From the NCBI GenBank assembly GCA_050257395.1, contig JBLMWU010000079.1, positions 29,069 to 93,068 of the forward strand: DNA of 64,000 bases, given 5' to 3'. The notes under the pieces were generated by a model. That model worked only from the letters and a program-made list of their open reading frames with translations, made no database searches and had not been told where the DNA came from. Below are positions 41,611 to 50,210 of the stretch, piece by piece. Numbering within the stretch: the stretch's first letter is position 1; the number at the start of each line of letters is the position of its first letter. The position numbers were made by a program, and so were the translations under genes. The DNA comes from JAIRTY01 sp050257395 (GTDB lineage Bacteria > Actinomycetota > Actinomycetes > Streptosporangiales > Streptosporangiaceae).

Positions 41611-42617
41611 TCCCGGTACTCCCGTCCGGTCAGGGTGAGGAAAACTGTCTCCAGGCTCGGCTTGAGCTGCGCGGCGTCGCGCACCATGAGGCCCGCGCGG
41701 GTGGCCGCCGCCACCAGGTCGCCGAGGATGCCGTCCGGCTCCCGGGTGAACACCCGGATCCGGTCCTGCTCGATCTCGACCCGGGTGGTGTCCGGCCGGC
41801 CGTCCAGCCCGGCCGCGGCGGCGAGCTCCTCCGGCACGGCGCCCTCGAACCGGACCGTGATCACCGTGTCCGCGCCGGTGCTCTCCTTGAGCCCGTCCAC
41901 CGTGCCGGACGCCAGCACCTCGCCGTGGTCCACCACGGCGATCCGGTCGCACAGCGCCTCGGCTTCTTCCATGTAGTGGGTGGTGAGCAGGATCGTCTGC
42001 CCCTCGCCGTGCAGCACCTGCAGGATGTCCCACAGGTTGACCCGGGTCTGCGGGTCGAGCCCGGCCGTGGGCTCGTCCAGGAACAGCACCTCGGGCCGGT
42101 GCACCAGCGCGCGGGCGATCAGCAGCCGCCGGGCCTGGCCGCCGGACAGGTCGGTGGCCATGGCCTTGCGCCGGTCCCCGAGCCCGAACGCGTCGATCAG
42201 CTGCGCGGCCCGGCGGTTGGCCTCCCGCGGGCCCAGGCCGAAGAACCGGCTGCGGAACTCCAGGTTCTCGGTGACCGTGAGCTGCATGTCCAGGGTGTTG
42301 TTCTGGGTGACCACCCCGATCCGCCGCTTGACCCCGACCGGGTCGGCCACCACGTCGGTGCCCGCCACCCAGGCCCGCCCGCCGGTCGGCAGCACCAGGG
42401 TGGTCAGCATGCCGATGGTGGTGGACTTGCCCGCGCCGTTCGGCCCGAGCAGGCCGAAAAACTCGCCCGTCTGCACGTTCAGGTCGATGCCGCGGACCGC
42501 GGGCACGTCGCCCCGCGAGGTCTTGTAGGTCTTGCGCAGGTCCTCGGTCCGGATCGCGGACCCGGCAGGCGGTGCCACCTCCGCCTCCGGCGGCGCCTGC
42601 GTGCTGGCCTGTGTCAC
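41607..42617 (-). CDS. ABC transporter ATPase (DrrA-like, daunorubicin-resistance type)
   Basis: A 336-residue ATPase starting at GTG 42617, with GGGAGG four bases upstream. Walker A LLGPNGAGKSTTIGMLTTL, the Q-loop GVVTQNN, signature DLSGGQARRLLIARAL and Walker B LFLDEPTAGLD are intact, and LLTTHYMEEAEALCDRIAV carries the H-loop. A C-terminal DUF4162-like region follows. DrrA-type ATPases export drugs with an ABC-2 permease, here the overlapping gene downstream. Its ribosome site has survived next to the transposon end. Confidence 0.93.
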   Translation of the reverse strand: MTQASTQAPPEAEVAPPAGSAIRTEDLRKTYKTSRGDVPAVRGIDLNVQTGEFFGLLGPNGAGKSTTIGMLTTLVLPTGGRAWVAGTDVVADPVGVKRRIGVVTQNNTLDMQLTVTENLEFRSRFFGLGPREANRRAAQLIDAFGLGDRRKAMATDLSGGQARRLLIARALVHRPEVLFLDEPTAGLDPQTRVNLWDILQVLHGEGQTILLTTHYMEEAEALCDRIAVVDHGEVLASGTVDGLKESTGADTVITVRFEGAVPEELAAAAGLDGRPDTTRVEIEQDRIRVFTREPDGILGDLVAAATRAGLMVRDAAQLKPSLETVFLTLTGREYRE

Positions 42618-42636
42618 TGAACCTCCCGAGAGCTGT

Positions 42637-43979
42637 CCCGGCGTTGAGGCCGGGGAGGAATCAGGTGCCCCGCGAAGTGGGGCAGCCCAGCATGTATTCG
42701 GCGTGTCTGCCGCACTCTAACGGCATTCTCCGCCATTCTGTTCGAGTGAGGACGGCGTATAAATGCCGGGCATATCCGGACCAGGGCCAGCAGACGGCGC
42801 TGTCCCGTACGTTCGGTTGCGTGCGGGTCGTGTGGAACCGCACCCTCGCCGCCCGGCACCAGCGGTACGCCACCGAGCGCAGGAGAACCAGCTACGCCCA
42901 GACCGATCGGGCGCTGACCGTGATGAAGGAAGACCCGGACCTGGCATTCCTGAACGAGGTCTCTTCGGTGCCGCTCCAGCAGACACTGCGGCACCAGCAC
43001 AAGGCCTTCCAGGCGTTTTACGAGAAGAGGGCCCGCTACCCACGGTTTAAGTCCCACCGTTCCCGTCAGTCCGCGCACTACACCCGCAGCGCGTTCTCGA
43101 TGCGCGGCGGTGTGCTGCGGCTGGCCAAAACCGACGGGCCGCTGCGGTTCGTGTGGTCGTGGCCGGAGGTGGACGTGGCCGCGCTTGACCCGACGATGGT
43201 GATCATCTCGCGGGAGCCGGACGGGCGCTGGTATGTGACCTTCGCCATCGACTCCAGTGACCCGCCGCCGCTGGCGCCGGTCGGCCATACGGTCGGGATT
43301 GACCTGGGCATCAAGGACTTCGCGGTGACCTCGGGCGGGGAGCGGATCGCCAACCCGCGTCACCTGGAGCGCAAGGCCCGCCGTCTGGCCCGCTACCAGC
43401 GGCGGCTGGCCCGCTGCCAGAAAGGCTCCGCGAACCGGCGCAAGGCCGCAGCCAAGGTTGCCCGGGCACGGCGCAAGGTCCGCAACGCCCGCCGGGACTT
43501 CCTGCACCGTGCCAGCACCCGACTTGTCCGTGGCAACGACCTGATCGTGGTCGAGGGCCTGAACGTGTCCGGCATGGTCCGCAACCGGCGCCGGGCCCGC
43601 GCGATCTCCGATTGCGGGTGGGGGGAGTTCCGCCGGCAGCTCGCATACAAGTGCCAGCGGCACGGCCGGGACCTGGTCGTGATCGATCGCTGGTACCCCT
43701 CGTCCAAGACCTGCAGCGCGTGCGGGCACGTGCTCACCGAGTTGTCCCTGAGCACCCGGCGCTGGACGTGCCCGCGCTGCCGCACCCGCCACGATCGGGA
43801 TCTCAACGCGGCCCAGAACATCCTTGCGGCAGGTCTTGCCGTAGCCCGGGGCGACCTGGGCGATGCCTGCGGAGCAGACGTCAGACACGCGGAGGCACCT
43901 CCCGTGCAGTCTGCGGCGAAACAGGAACCCCAGCCCGCGAGGGCCGGAATCCCCGTCCTCCGAGGCGGGGAGTAGTCAA
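42637..43979 (+). mobile_element. IS200/IS605-family element carrying only tnpB
   Basis: The element contains one gene, tnpB, with no tnpA. Left-end candidates are hairpins CCCGGC-GTTGAG-GCCGGG (42637-42654) and TGCCCC-N7-GGGGCA (42666-42684). At the right end the TnpB 3' end forms CCCCG-N10-CGGGG (43951-43970), the place where the omega RNA scaffold normally ends. The right boundary, about 43979, falls at the stop codon of the neighbouring MarR gene. Exact ends are inferred from the hairpins and not from a target duplication, since this family makes none. Confidence 0.7.
42746..43975 (+). CDS. tnpB: TnpB, IS605-family RNA-guided nuclease
   Basis: A 409-residue protein. I start it at GTG 42746 because VRTAYKCRAYPDQGQQTALS is the family N terminus; upstream in-frame codons read through the element's end. 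The RuvC residues are complete: Asp in GHTVGIDLGIKDFA, Glu in LIVVEGLNVSG and Asp in RHDRDLNAAQN. The zinc ribbon is CSACGHVLTE with CPRCRTRHDRD. It would cut DNA at a site set by an omega RNA from the 3' end. Members without tnpA depend on a helper transposase to move. It sits between a marR gene and its presumed ABC partner. Confidence 0.93.
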   Translation: MRTAYKCRAYPDQGQQTALSRTFGCVRVVWNRTLAARHQRYATERRRTSYAQTDRALTVMKEDPDLAFLNEVSSVPLQQTLRHQHKAFQAFYEKRARYPRFKSHRSRQSAHYTRSAFSMRGGVLRLAKTDGPLRFVWSWPEVDVAALDPTMVIISREPDGRWYVTFAIDSSDPPPLAPVGHTVGIDLGIKDFAVTSGGERIANPRHLERKARRLARYQRRLARCQKGSANRRKAAAKVARARRKVRNARRDFLHRASTRLVRGNDLIVVEGLNVSGMVRNRRRARAISDCGWGEFRRQLAYKCQRHGRDLVVIDRWYPSSKTCSACGHVLTELSLSTRRWTCPRCRTRHDRDLNAAQNILAAGLAVARGDLGDACGADVRHAEAPPVQSAAKQEPQPARAGIPVLRGGE

Positions 43980-44617
43980 TTGCCGCGCTCCTCTCGCACC
44001 AGCGTGCCGAACCTGGTGATGGTGTCCACCAGGAACCTGCGGATGACCGGCTCGTCGGCCGGGTCGATGTAGTCGAACGCCTGCTGCCACTTCGGCGCCA
44101 TCGCGGAGATCGCCTCGCCGACCACCTCGCGGCCCGGCCCGGTCAGGTGCAGCCGGACCACCCTGCGGTCGGCCTCGTCCCGGCGGCGCTCCACGTAGCC
44201 GTCGCGGACCAGCACGTCCGCCACCGAGGTGACCGTCCCGGGCGTCCACCAGCCGCGCTCCGCGACCTCGCTGGACTTGAGGCCGTCCCGGGCGGCGAGC
44301 AGCCGCAGCACGCTCAGCCCGGCCGGGCTGACGCTGATGTCCTGCGAGGACAGCGTGAGGAACGCGCCGAGCAGGCGGAGCGCCACCGAGATCAGCGCGG
44401 GGAGCGGGGCGTCCAGCGGGACCTGCGCGTCCCGGTCGCCCCAGACCCAGCCCCATTCCGCCCGCTCTGCCCCCGGCCCGGCCGCGGCGCTGCCCGCGGG
44501 CGCCATGCCGGGCGAGGAGCGGTCCGCGGGCGCCCCGCCGCTCGCGGCGCGGCCCGCCCCCTGGCGGTCCCGCGCCGTCTTCCCGGCCGTCTTCCCGGTC
44601 ACCTGGCCAGCCTTCAC
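43976..44617 (-). CDS. MarR-family transcriptional regulator
   Basis: A 213-residue regulator with a disordered basic N terminus of about 55 residues, then the winged-helix MarR core: LSVLRLLAARDGLKSSEVAE, RGWWTPGTVTSVADVLVRDG, YVERRRDEADRRVVRLHLTG. The start ATG 44617 could instead be an internal codon, given the long N tail. Tandem TTTGGCGTCAAA repeats lie just upstream and suggest autoregulation. Before the TnpB insertion it was probably the first gene of a marR-ABC efflux operon. The present stop codon is inside the transposon's end, so the native C terminus may have been altered. Confidence 0.85.
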   Translation of the reverse strand: MKAGQVTGKTAGKTARDRQGAGRAASGGAPADRSSPGMAPAGSAAAGPGAERAEWGWVWGDRDAQVPLDAPLPALISVALRLLGAFLTLSSQDISVSPAGLSVLRLLAARDGLKSSEVAERGWWTPGTVTSVADVLVRDGYVERRRDEADRRVVRLHLTGPGREVVGEAISAMAPKWQQAFDYIDPADEPVIRRFLVDTITRFGTLVREERGN

Positions 44618-44626
44618 CCGATTTGC

Positions 44627-44653
44627 TTTGGCGTCAAACTATTTGGCGTCAAA
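44627..44653 (-). promoter_or_regulatory. Two TTTGGCGTCAAA direct repeats upstream of marR
   Basis: Exact 12-bp copies are at 44627-44638 and 44642-44653 (15-bp period). Each is itself a TTTG-N4-CAAA dyad. On the marR strand they contain TTGACG, usable as -35. The position, 10-36 bp from the marR start, fits an autoregulatory operator. Confidence 0.75.
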
Positions 44654-44979
44654 GTAGCTTGCCGGGCCGTGCGGCCCGGTGCGCTCACTGTGTCCCGGCG
44701 GGCCGCCTGCCGGCAGCGGGTTCCTCTGTGGGCGATCGCTGTCCGCTGAGGGCGATCACCGCCCGGCCCCGCGGGCGGCGGGCCCAGGCAGGCGGCAATG
44801 GCCGGCCGGTCGTCCATAGAAGCCCGCTTCTTGCCCCCGCCGCGCGCGCTGCCCTACGCTTTTTCCCAGTCCCCGGTCATGACCCGCATCCCTTCTCCCG
44901 CGGTTCCCGTGGCTGGTGACGGCCTGATGTGGCATCGCCCCGGGGGGAATTGGGCCGCTGATTCCCGGAGGTGATGGCC
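44654..44979. other. 326-bp gene-free stretch after the marR operator
   Basis: I see no credible coding region, repeat or hairpin here. A strong ribosome site (CCCGGAGG, about 44965) at the far end belongs to the next gene. Small open frames on both strands have no ribosome sites and look like composition artefacts. Confidence 0.5.
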
Positions 44980-45174
44980 ATGGCCAGGAAGCGCGAATTC
45001 ACCGACGCCGTCGCCAGGGGAAACAACTTCATCGCCGGGCTCCTCTGGACGGCCCTCGGCGCGGGCGGCATCGCGGCGGGCGCGCACGGTTATGGCGGTG
45101 TCTTCGTCATGACGTGCGGGATCGGGGCCCTGCTGTACGGGCTGTACGGGTTCTTCCGGGTCTTCTTCTTCTGA
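44980..45174 (+). CDS. Small membrane protein (64 aa)
   Basis: I choose ATG 44980, eight bases after GGAGG; ATG 44974 is too close. The product, beginning MARKREFTDAVARGNNF, has two hydrophobic segments, IAGLLWTALGAGGIAAGAHG and FVMTCGIGALLYGLYGFFRV, ending in Phe residues. The short basic N terminus and the C-terminal aromatic run suggest a membrane-inserted peptide. No family is recognised. It is oriented toward the DUF4126 gene on the opposite strand. Confidence 0.7.
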   Translation: MARKREFTDAVARGNNFIAGLLWTALGAGGIAAGAHGYGGVFVMTCGIGALLYGLYGFFRVFFF

Positions 45175-45205
45175 GCACCCCGCGGCGCGGCGGGCGGCCC
45201 GGGCT

Positions 45206-45823
45206 TCAGCTGACGGCGCCGGCGGCGCGGGCGGCGCTGCGCTGCTGGCGGCGGGCGCGGCGGCTGCGCCAGGCCCGGCGGATCCGCCGGGCCAGCAGCA
45301 CGGTGGCGAGCAGGCCGAGCCCCAGCAGGACCGCCGCCAGGATGGCCGCCGGGACCGGATGCAGCAGCGCGAATACGACCATGCCCGCCACCGCCAGGTC
45401 CTCCAGCACGCTGGCGATGATGTTGCTGACCGGTTCCGGGCTGGCGTTGACGCCCAGCCGGATGCCGGTCTTGGCCAGATGGGTGACCAGCGAGGCGCCG
45501 CCGCCGACCGCCGCCGCCGCGGCTGCCTGCACCAGGTGGCCGTGCGCGTGGTGGGCCATCAGCACGCCGATCGCCCCGCCGAGCACCGGCCGCACCGCCG
45601 TGTGCACCAGGTCCCAGGCCGAGTCGACGTAGGGGATCTTGCCCGCCACGAACTGGCAGGCGAACAGCACCGCCGCCACGGCCAGCACGTCCCAGCGCTC
45701 CAGGGTGGGCGGCACGGCGGGCTCGTGCCCGAACCTGCCGAGCAGGCCGAGCGTGAGCACCACCGCGTAGCAGTTGATGCCGCTGGCCCAGCCGCTGGTG
45801 AAGATCAGGGGGATGGCGGACAC
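45206..45823 (-). CDS. DUF4126 membrane protein
   Basis: A 205-residue membrane protein. It opens with SGWASGINCYAVVLTLGLLG, a motif for the DUF4126 family, followed by LAVAAVLFACQFVAGKIPYV and DSAWDLVHTAVRPVLGGAIG, then further helices in VQAAAAAAVGGGASLVTHLA and LEDLAVAGMVVFALLHPVPA. The tail is basic (RRARRQQRSAARA). Family members occur widely; their function is unknown. It is probably transcribed alone. Confidence 0.88.
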   Translation of the reverse strand: MSAIPLIFTSGWASGINCYAVVLTLGLLGRFGHEPAVPPTLERWDVLAVAAVLFACQFVAGKIPYVDSAWDLVHTAVRPVLGGAIGVLMAHHAHGHLVQAAAAAAVGGGASLVTHLAKTGIRLGVNASPEPVSNIIASVLEDLAVAGMVVFALLHPVPAAILAAVLLGLGLLATVLLARRIRRAWRSRRARRQQRSAARAAGAVS

Positions 45824-45898
45824 GCTGGCCCTCCAACTGTCTCGCCCGGGGAACTGTGCGGGACAACGGTACTGTTTCCGGGCGATTGGGCTGGCCGG

Positions 45899-46648
45899 CT
45901 ACCCGGGCTTGTCGTAGGACGGTTCCGGCATCGGGATGTTCCGGCGCTGGGAGATCCAGTAGCTGCGTTCGCGCAGCGGCCGGATCGCGATGCGGAACCA
46001 GTCCTCGCCTGCTCGGCCGCTGGTCAGCTCCCACATCCCCGCCTCGTCCCCGGCCGGCTCGATGGGCCAGGCCGCCAGGCGCAGCGGCCAGGTATCCACG
46101 ACTCCCTCGTCCCGGTCGTCGCCCGCGATCGCGCGGCCCTCGGCGACGTGCGGCAGGGCATTCCCGGCGTGATGCGCCTCCCAGTTCTCCGCCCACTGGC
46201 TCAGCGTGAACGTGGCCGTCAGGAAGTAGGACAGCGTGGCCGCGGGAACCAGCAGGACCTCGGTGTCGGCGCGCATGGCCGGATCGTGCATGCCGCTGAC
46301 CTTCAGGTGGATGGTTCTGTGCTCCATCAGGTTGACCACCCTGACCCGGGCCTGCACCCGCAGCAGCCGCCCGGCGTCCGCGGGCAGGCGCCATTCCCCG
46401 GCGGCGCCGAGGCGCGGAGCGGCCGCCTCCCCGGACTCGCCGGAAAGGACGGAGACCTGCTCCACGTACACGTCGATGCGGGGTGCGTCCTGGTCCAGCC
46501 GGCTCCGGGCGCTGTCGATCGCCAGCGAGTGGGAAGCCTCCAGCGTCCGCTGGCTCAATGTCGTGGTGCGGTGGGTCTCATACGCCTGCCACGCCACGAC
46601 AATGGTCCCGAGCACGCCCACGACAACGGCCACAGCGTTCCAATTCAC
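45899..46648 (-). CDS. Single-pass membrane protein of unknown function, divergent from the NTPase pair
   Basis: A protein of about 249 residues starting at GTG 46648 (TTG 46654 is also possible). One N-terminal membrane helix, AVAVVVGVLGTIVVAWQAYE, leads to a short coiled segment and then a mostly beta, Val/Arg-rich soluble domain with SGMHDPAMRADTEVLLVPAA and the Trp-rich LSQWAENWEAHHAGN. No family is recognised. Its start is 161 bp from the divergent NTPase gene at 46809, so a shared promoter region is likely. The soluble domain would face the cytoplasm if the helix inserts N-out. Confidence 0.65.
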   Translation of the reverse strand: MNWNAVAVVVGVLGTIVVAWQAYETHRTTTLSQRTLEASHSLAIDSARSRLDQDAPRIDVYVEQVSVLSGESGEAAAPRLGAAGEWRLPADAGRLLRVQARVRVVNLMEHRTIHLKVSGMHDPAMRADTEVLLVPAATLSYFLTATFTLSQWAENWEAHHAGNALPHVAEGRAIAGDDRDEGVVDTWPLRLAAWPIEPAGDEAGMWELTSGRAGEDWFRIAIRPLRERSYWISQRRNIPMPEPSYDKPG

Positions 46649-46808
46649 CGTCAAAGGTTACGCAGCGCCCGTGTGCCGGGGTGCCGGTCAGGGCGGCAAG
46701 GCCATGGCACCTCCCGCGGCCCGCGGGGTAATGTCGAGGCTGCGCACTCACAATGACCGGCATGCGGTCTGGGGTGGCCGTGTGTGCCGCGGACCGGGGG
46801 AGGGAGTC

Positions 46809-48953
46809 GTGGCCACCAGCCTCAACCTGACGGCCGGCACGAAGTACGAAATCACGCTGCAGGGCACCCAGCGCTGGGTGCGGATAGCGCGGCTCGTGTC
46901 GGTCCTGCCCGGTGCGCTGGTGCTCGAACTCGACGACGGCCGCCAGCTGAGAGTCCCGCAGGCCGCCATTATCTCGGCCCGCCCGCTCGCGGGGTCCGGC
47001 CCGTCCCCCCACGGCGGCGACGCCAGGCCATCGCGCAGGAGCCCGCCCAAGGCGCCGGGCCGTGCCGTGAGCCCCCCGGTGAATCCCGAGTCGTTCTATT
47101 TCACCTACATCAATGAGAAGGGCAGCGACCTTTCCGCCGCCTGGCTGCTGGATCTGCGCACCAGGCTGCTCAAGGAGACCGGGGCCAACGGCGCCTCCAG
47201 CCACCTGAAGAACGCGATAGCCGACGCCCTCGACGCGGTGGCCAGGCAGCTGCTGGAAAACGAGTTCGAGCGGCACGAGTCCGCCTACGAGCTGGCCTGC
47301 CAGAACATCCAGGCGGCCACGGCCGCGCTGGACTCCGCGGCCGGGAACGGCCGGGTCCCGCCCGCCTACTTCCGCACGCTCGTGCGGCAGCTCACATACG
47401 TGGTGGATACCGAGCACTCCCGCTACCTGCGCAACGCCGTGTCCTCCCCGGACTTCGCCAGCTTCCTCCCCCGGGAGCACTTCTACGTGGGCGAGGACCA
47501 GACCTTCCTGCTCACGGTGTCGGTGGGGCTGCCGCCCGGCGACGCGCCGGTCGAGAGCGTCCAGCTGCTCGTGGGCCAGGCGCAGGGGCTGCGCGCCCAG
47601 GGACAGACCGGGTTCGTGCAGACGCTGCACCCCGGTGAGACCAGGGAGCTCGTGCAGCGGCTGAAGGTATCCGACCCGGCGCTGGACGTGGGGGAGGTCC
47701 CGATCTCGCTGAGCCTGCGGTACCGCTGCACGTCCGGCCACATCGAGGAGAGCCCCGCCCGGACCATGGTGGCGGTGCTCGAGCCGGCCCGCAGGTTCGT
47801 GACCGTCGCCAACCCCTACAGCCGGTACTCGGGCGGCACCCCCGTCGAGGAGCAGAAGATGTTCTTCGGCCGGCGCGAGCTGCTCGACCGCATCCACAGC
47901 GAGGTCACCACCGGGCCGCTCGGCCAGTGTTTCGTGCTGTACGGGCAGAAGCGGTCGGGCAAGTCCTCGGTGCTGCGGCAGCTCTCCAACCGCCTGCGCC
48001 CGCCGAGCCTGGCCGTCTACCTCAGCCTGGGAACCATCGACACCGCCAGGGCGGAACGCAGCTTCGTGCAGGCCTGCATCGACGCGCTGTACGAGCGGCT
48101 CGTGCACGACTTCGACATGACCGACGTGGTGGAGCACAACTGGCCCCGGGAGTTCCAGGTCGAGGCCTCGCCGATCGAAAGCTTCCGGCGCAGCGTGCGC
48201 GCTGCCACCCGGCTGCTGCAGGCACGCAAGGGATGGCGCGGCGTCCGGCCGATTTTCCTCATCGACGAGTTCACCTACGTCTACGAGTACATCCGCGAAG
48301 GGCTGCTCACGCCCGCCTTCATGCGGCAGTGGAAGTCGCTGCTCGAGAGCAAGACGTTCGACGCGGTCCTGGTCGGCCAGGACACGATGCCCCGCTTCAA
48401 GGAGGCTTACCCCAACGAGTTCGGGGTGACGTACGACGAGCGGATCAGCTACCTCAGCGGCGAGGAGGCGCGCGCGCTCGCCGAGGACCCCATCATGATG
48501 GGCGGGGAGTCGCGCTACAAGGGCGCCTCCCTCGACCGCCTGATCAGCCTCACCGCGGGCAGCGCCTTCTACCTCCAGATCTTCTGCGACCGCCTGGTCC
48601 AGCACCTCAACAGGAACCGGCTGGTATTCATCACCGAGTCGGTGGTGGGCGACGTGCTCGGGCATCTCACCACCGGCCCGTCCGCCCTGTCCATCGACAA
48701 GTTCGACCCGCTCATCACCGCCGCCGGGGAATCCGTCGCGCTGGCGCCCAAGGAGAGGTACCTGGCGCTGCTGACCCGCATCGCGCTGAACCCGCTGATC
48801 ACCTCCCAGCAGATAGACGCGGACGATGCGGCGCTGGTGCGTGACCTGTTCGCGCGCGAGGTACTCGAACGTGACGCCGCCGCGCGGCTGCGCATCAGGG
48901 TGGGGCTGTTCGGCGAGTGGCTGAGAGCCAACAGCGTGGGGAACGGGGCATGA
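46809..48953 (+). CDS. Large P-loop (STAND-like) NTPase with N-terminal SH3-like and beta-sandwich domains
   Basis: A 714-residue protein from GTG 46809 (GGGGGAGGGAG upstream). Residues 1-58 look like a small beta-barrel (KYEITLQGTQRWVRIARLVS). A Pro/Ser linker and a helical block (95-215) follow, then an Ig-like beta-sandwich (225-325). The NTPase starts with NPYSRYSGGTPVEEQKMFFG, Walker A is GQKRSGKSSVLRQL near 378-391, and Walker B IFLIDEFTYV near 481. After it comes a helical C-terminal region (ERISYLSGEEARALAEDPIM) that could be a winged-helix part. The motif NP(Y/F)...F(V/F)GR before Walker A is typical of STAND NTPases. It is cotranslated with a second NTPase; function unknown. Confidence 0.8.
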   Translation: MATSLNLTAGTKYEITLQGTQRWVRIARLVSVLPGALVLELDDGRQLRVPQAAIISARPLAGSGPSPHGGDARPSRRSPPKAPGRAVSPPVNPESFYFTYINEKGSDLSAAWLLDLRTRLLKETGANGASSHLKNAIADALDAVARQLLENEFERHESAYELACQNIQAATAALDSAAGNGRVPPAYFRTLVRQLTYVVDTEHSRYLRNAVSSPDFASFLPREHFYVGEDQTFLLTVSVGLPPGDAPVESVQLLVGQAQGLRAQGQTGFVQTLHPGETRELVQRLKVSDPALDVGEVPISLSLRYRCTSGHIEESPARTMVAVLEPARRFVTVANPYSRYSGGTPVEEQKMFFGRRELLDRIHSEVTTGPLGQCFVLYGQKRSGKSSVLRQLSNRLRPPSLAVYLSLGTIDTARAERSFVQACIDALYERLVHDFDMTDVVEHNWPREFQVEASPIESFRRSVRAATRLLQARKGWRGVRPIFLIDEFTYVYEYIREGLLTPAFMRQWKSLLESKTFDAVLVGQDTMPRFKEAYPNEFGVTYDERISYLSGEEARALAEDPIMMGGESRYKGASLDRLISLTAGSAFYLQIFCDRLVQHLNRNRLVFITESVVGDVLGHLTTGPSALSIDKFDPLITAAGESVALAPKERYLALLTRIALNPLITSQQIDADDAALVRDLFAREVLERDAAARLRIRVGLFGEWLRANSVGNGA

Positions 48954-49927
48954 GCACGGCCAACCCCTTCGTCGGGTACGGGACCATAGCCGCGGGCGAG
49001 CGGTTCGTCGGCCGGGAGACGGAAAGCGCGGCGCTGCGCAGGCGCCTGTACCAGGCCCGCAGCAGCGCCGCGCTGATCGGCCTGACGCGCATGGGGAAGT
49101 CCTCCCTGGCCAACAAGATCATCACCGAGCCGCCCGACGAGCGGACCGCGACCGGCTGGGTCAACATCGCCACCACCCGGTCAGGCGCTGAGGTGTTCGC
49201 CGACATCCTCGCCATGTGCCCGCCGGAAACGGCGCTGCACGCGACGTTCACGACGGCCGGCAGCGCGGACGGCGCCCAGGAGGTCCCGATCCACGGCCTC
49301 TACCGCATGATCCGTGACGCGCTGCTGCGGCTGCGGCGGGCGGATGGCCATCTCGTCGTCGTCCTGGACGAGTTCGACTCGATCCGGCATTTCCCCGATG
49401 CCCGCGAGTTCCTCAACCTGCTGCGGGAGCTTGTCTACTTTCCCGAGCGGATCCCGATGGCGACCCTGGCGGTCGCCCGCCGCCCCATCGACCGGATCGA
49501 GGTCGAGGCCGCCGACATCTCGAGCTTCGCGGGCGTGTGCGACTCGATGTACCTGCGCCCGATGGAGTATGAGCAGATCAGGGCCATGGCGGCCCGCTGC
49601 CCGGAGCTGGCCGCCGACGCGCCCGACGCCGCCTGGAAGTACGCGGCCGGGCATCCCTTCCTGTCAGAGGTGGCGTTCTGCCGGATGGTGGAGCACGGGA
49701 CGACCGACATCGGGCAGGTCATCCTGCCCGACCTCTCCTCCTACTACAAGAAGCTGGCCGACTTCATGCGCGGCGAAGAGCTGTGGGAGCCGCTTCTCAA
49801 GCTGGCCTCGGGACGCGCGGTCGACGTCGACGTGGAGCACAGCGCGCTGGTGCGGCGCTACGGCGTGATCGACGACAACGGCGAGGTGTGGTCCCCGGAG
49901 TTCGCGGCCTACCTGCGCTCGCGCTGA
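48950..49927 (+). CDS. Second P-loop NTPase of the pair
   Basis: A 325-residue protein from ATG 48950, overlapping the upstream stop (ATGA), so cotranslated. It begins NPFVGYGTIAAGERFVGRET, the same STAND entry motif as its partner, then Walker A GLTRMGKSSLAN (residues 44-55) and Walker B HLVVVLDEFDSI (Asp140, Glu141). A following arginine-containing strand (MATLAVARRPIDRIEVEA) may be sensor-1. The C-terminal helical region and the winged-helix-like end (GRAVDVDVEHSALVRRYGVI) complete it. It lacks the beta domains of the larger partner. Two coupled ATPases of unequal size suggest a sensor/effector complex. Function unknown. Confidence 0.82.
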   Translation: MSTANPFVGYGTIAAGERFVGRETESAALRRRLYQARSSAALIGLTRMGKSSLANKIITEPPDERTATGWVNIATTRSGAEVFADILAMCPPETALHATFTTAGSADGAQEVPIHGLYRMIRDALLRLRRADGHLVVVLDEFDSIRHFPDAREFLNLLRELVYFPERIPMATLAVARRPIDRIEVEAADISSFAGVCDSMYLRPMEYEQIRAMAARCPELAADAPDAAWKYAAGHPFLSEVAFCRMVEHGTTDIGQVILPDLSSYYKKLADFMRGEELWEPLLKLASGRAVDVDVEHSALVRRYGVIDDNGEVWSPEFAAYLRSR

Positions 49928-50018
49928 CCCGCCTGCACGGGATGGCGGGCGCGGGAAATGGCCGGCCGTGCTGGCGAGCTCGCGCAGCTGCCCGCCGGCC
50001 TCCGCCTCGGATGAGGGT

Positions 50019-50210
50019 TCAGGCCGCCTTCGGCCGGCGCGCAGGCAGCGCGGCCGGGCCACGGCCGGAACGCGAGCCACCGCCGAACAGCCACGCGCGC
50101 CGGGCATGCCGCGAGCGGCGCAGCTGGCGGGCCTGGGCCGCCGCAGCCGCATCGGCCTGCATGTCCCTGGTCCGCTCCGCGACGATGAACTCGGCGATCA
50201 CCGGATGCAT
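50019..50210 (-). CDS. Short conserved actinobacterial protein (63 aa)
   Basis: A 63-residue protein starting at ATG 50210 with GGAGG five bases upstream. The sequence MHPVIAEFIVAERTRDMQAD followed by Ala/Gln/Arg-rich helices (AAAAAQARQLRRSRHARRA) matches a common group of tiny actinobacterial proteins with an MHP start. It is charged, without a membrane segment, and might bind nucleic acid through its basic half; that is inference. Upstream at 50259-50278 a TGTC-N12-GACA dyad may be an operator. Confidence 0.75.
   Translation of the reverse strand: MHPVIAEFIVAERTRDMQADAAAAAQARQLRRSRHARRAWLFGGGSRSGRGPAALPARRPKAA

Noticed and set aside
46578..48665. 695-codon open frame on the minus strand over the large NTPase gene
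   Set aside because: No ribosome site or family pattern; composition is that of a shadow frame, while the plus strand encodes Walker A and B.
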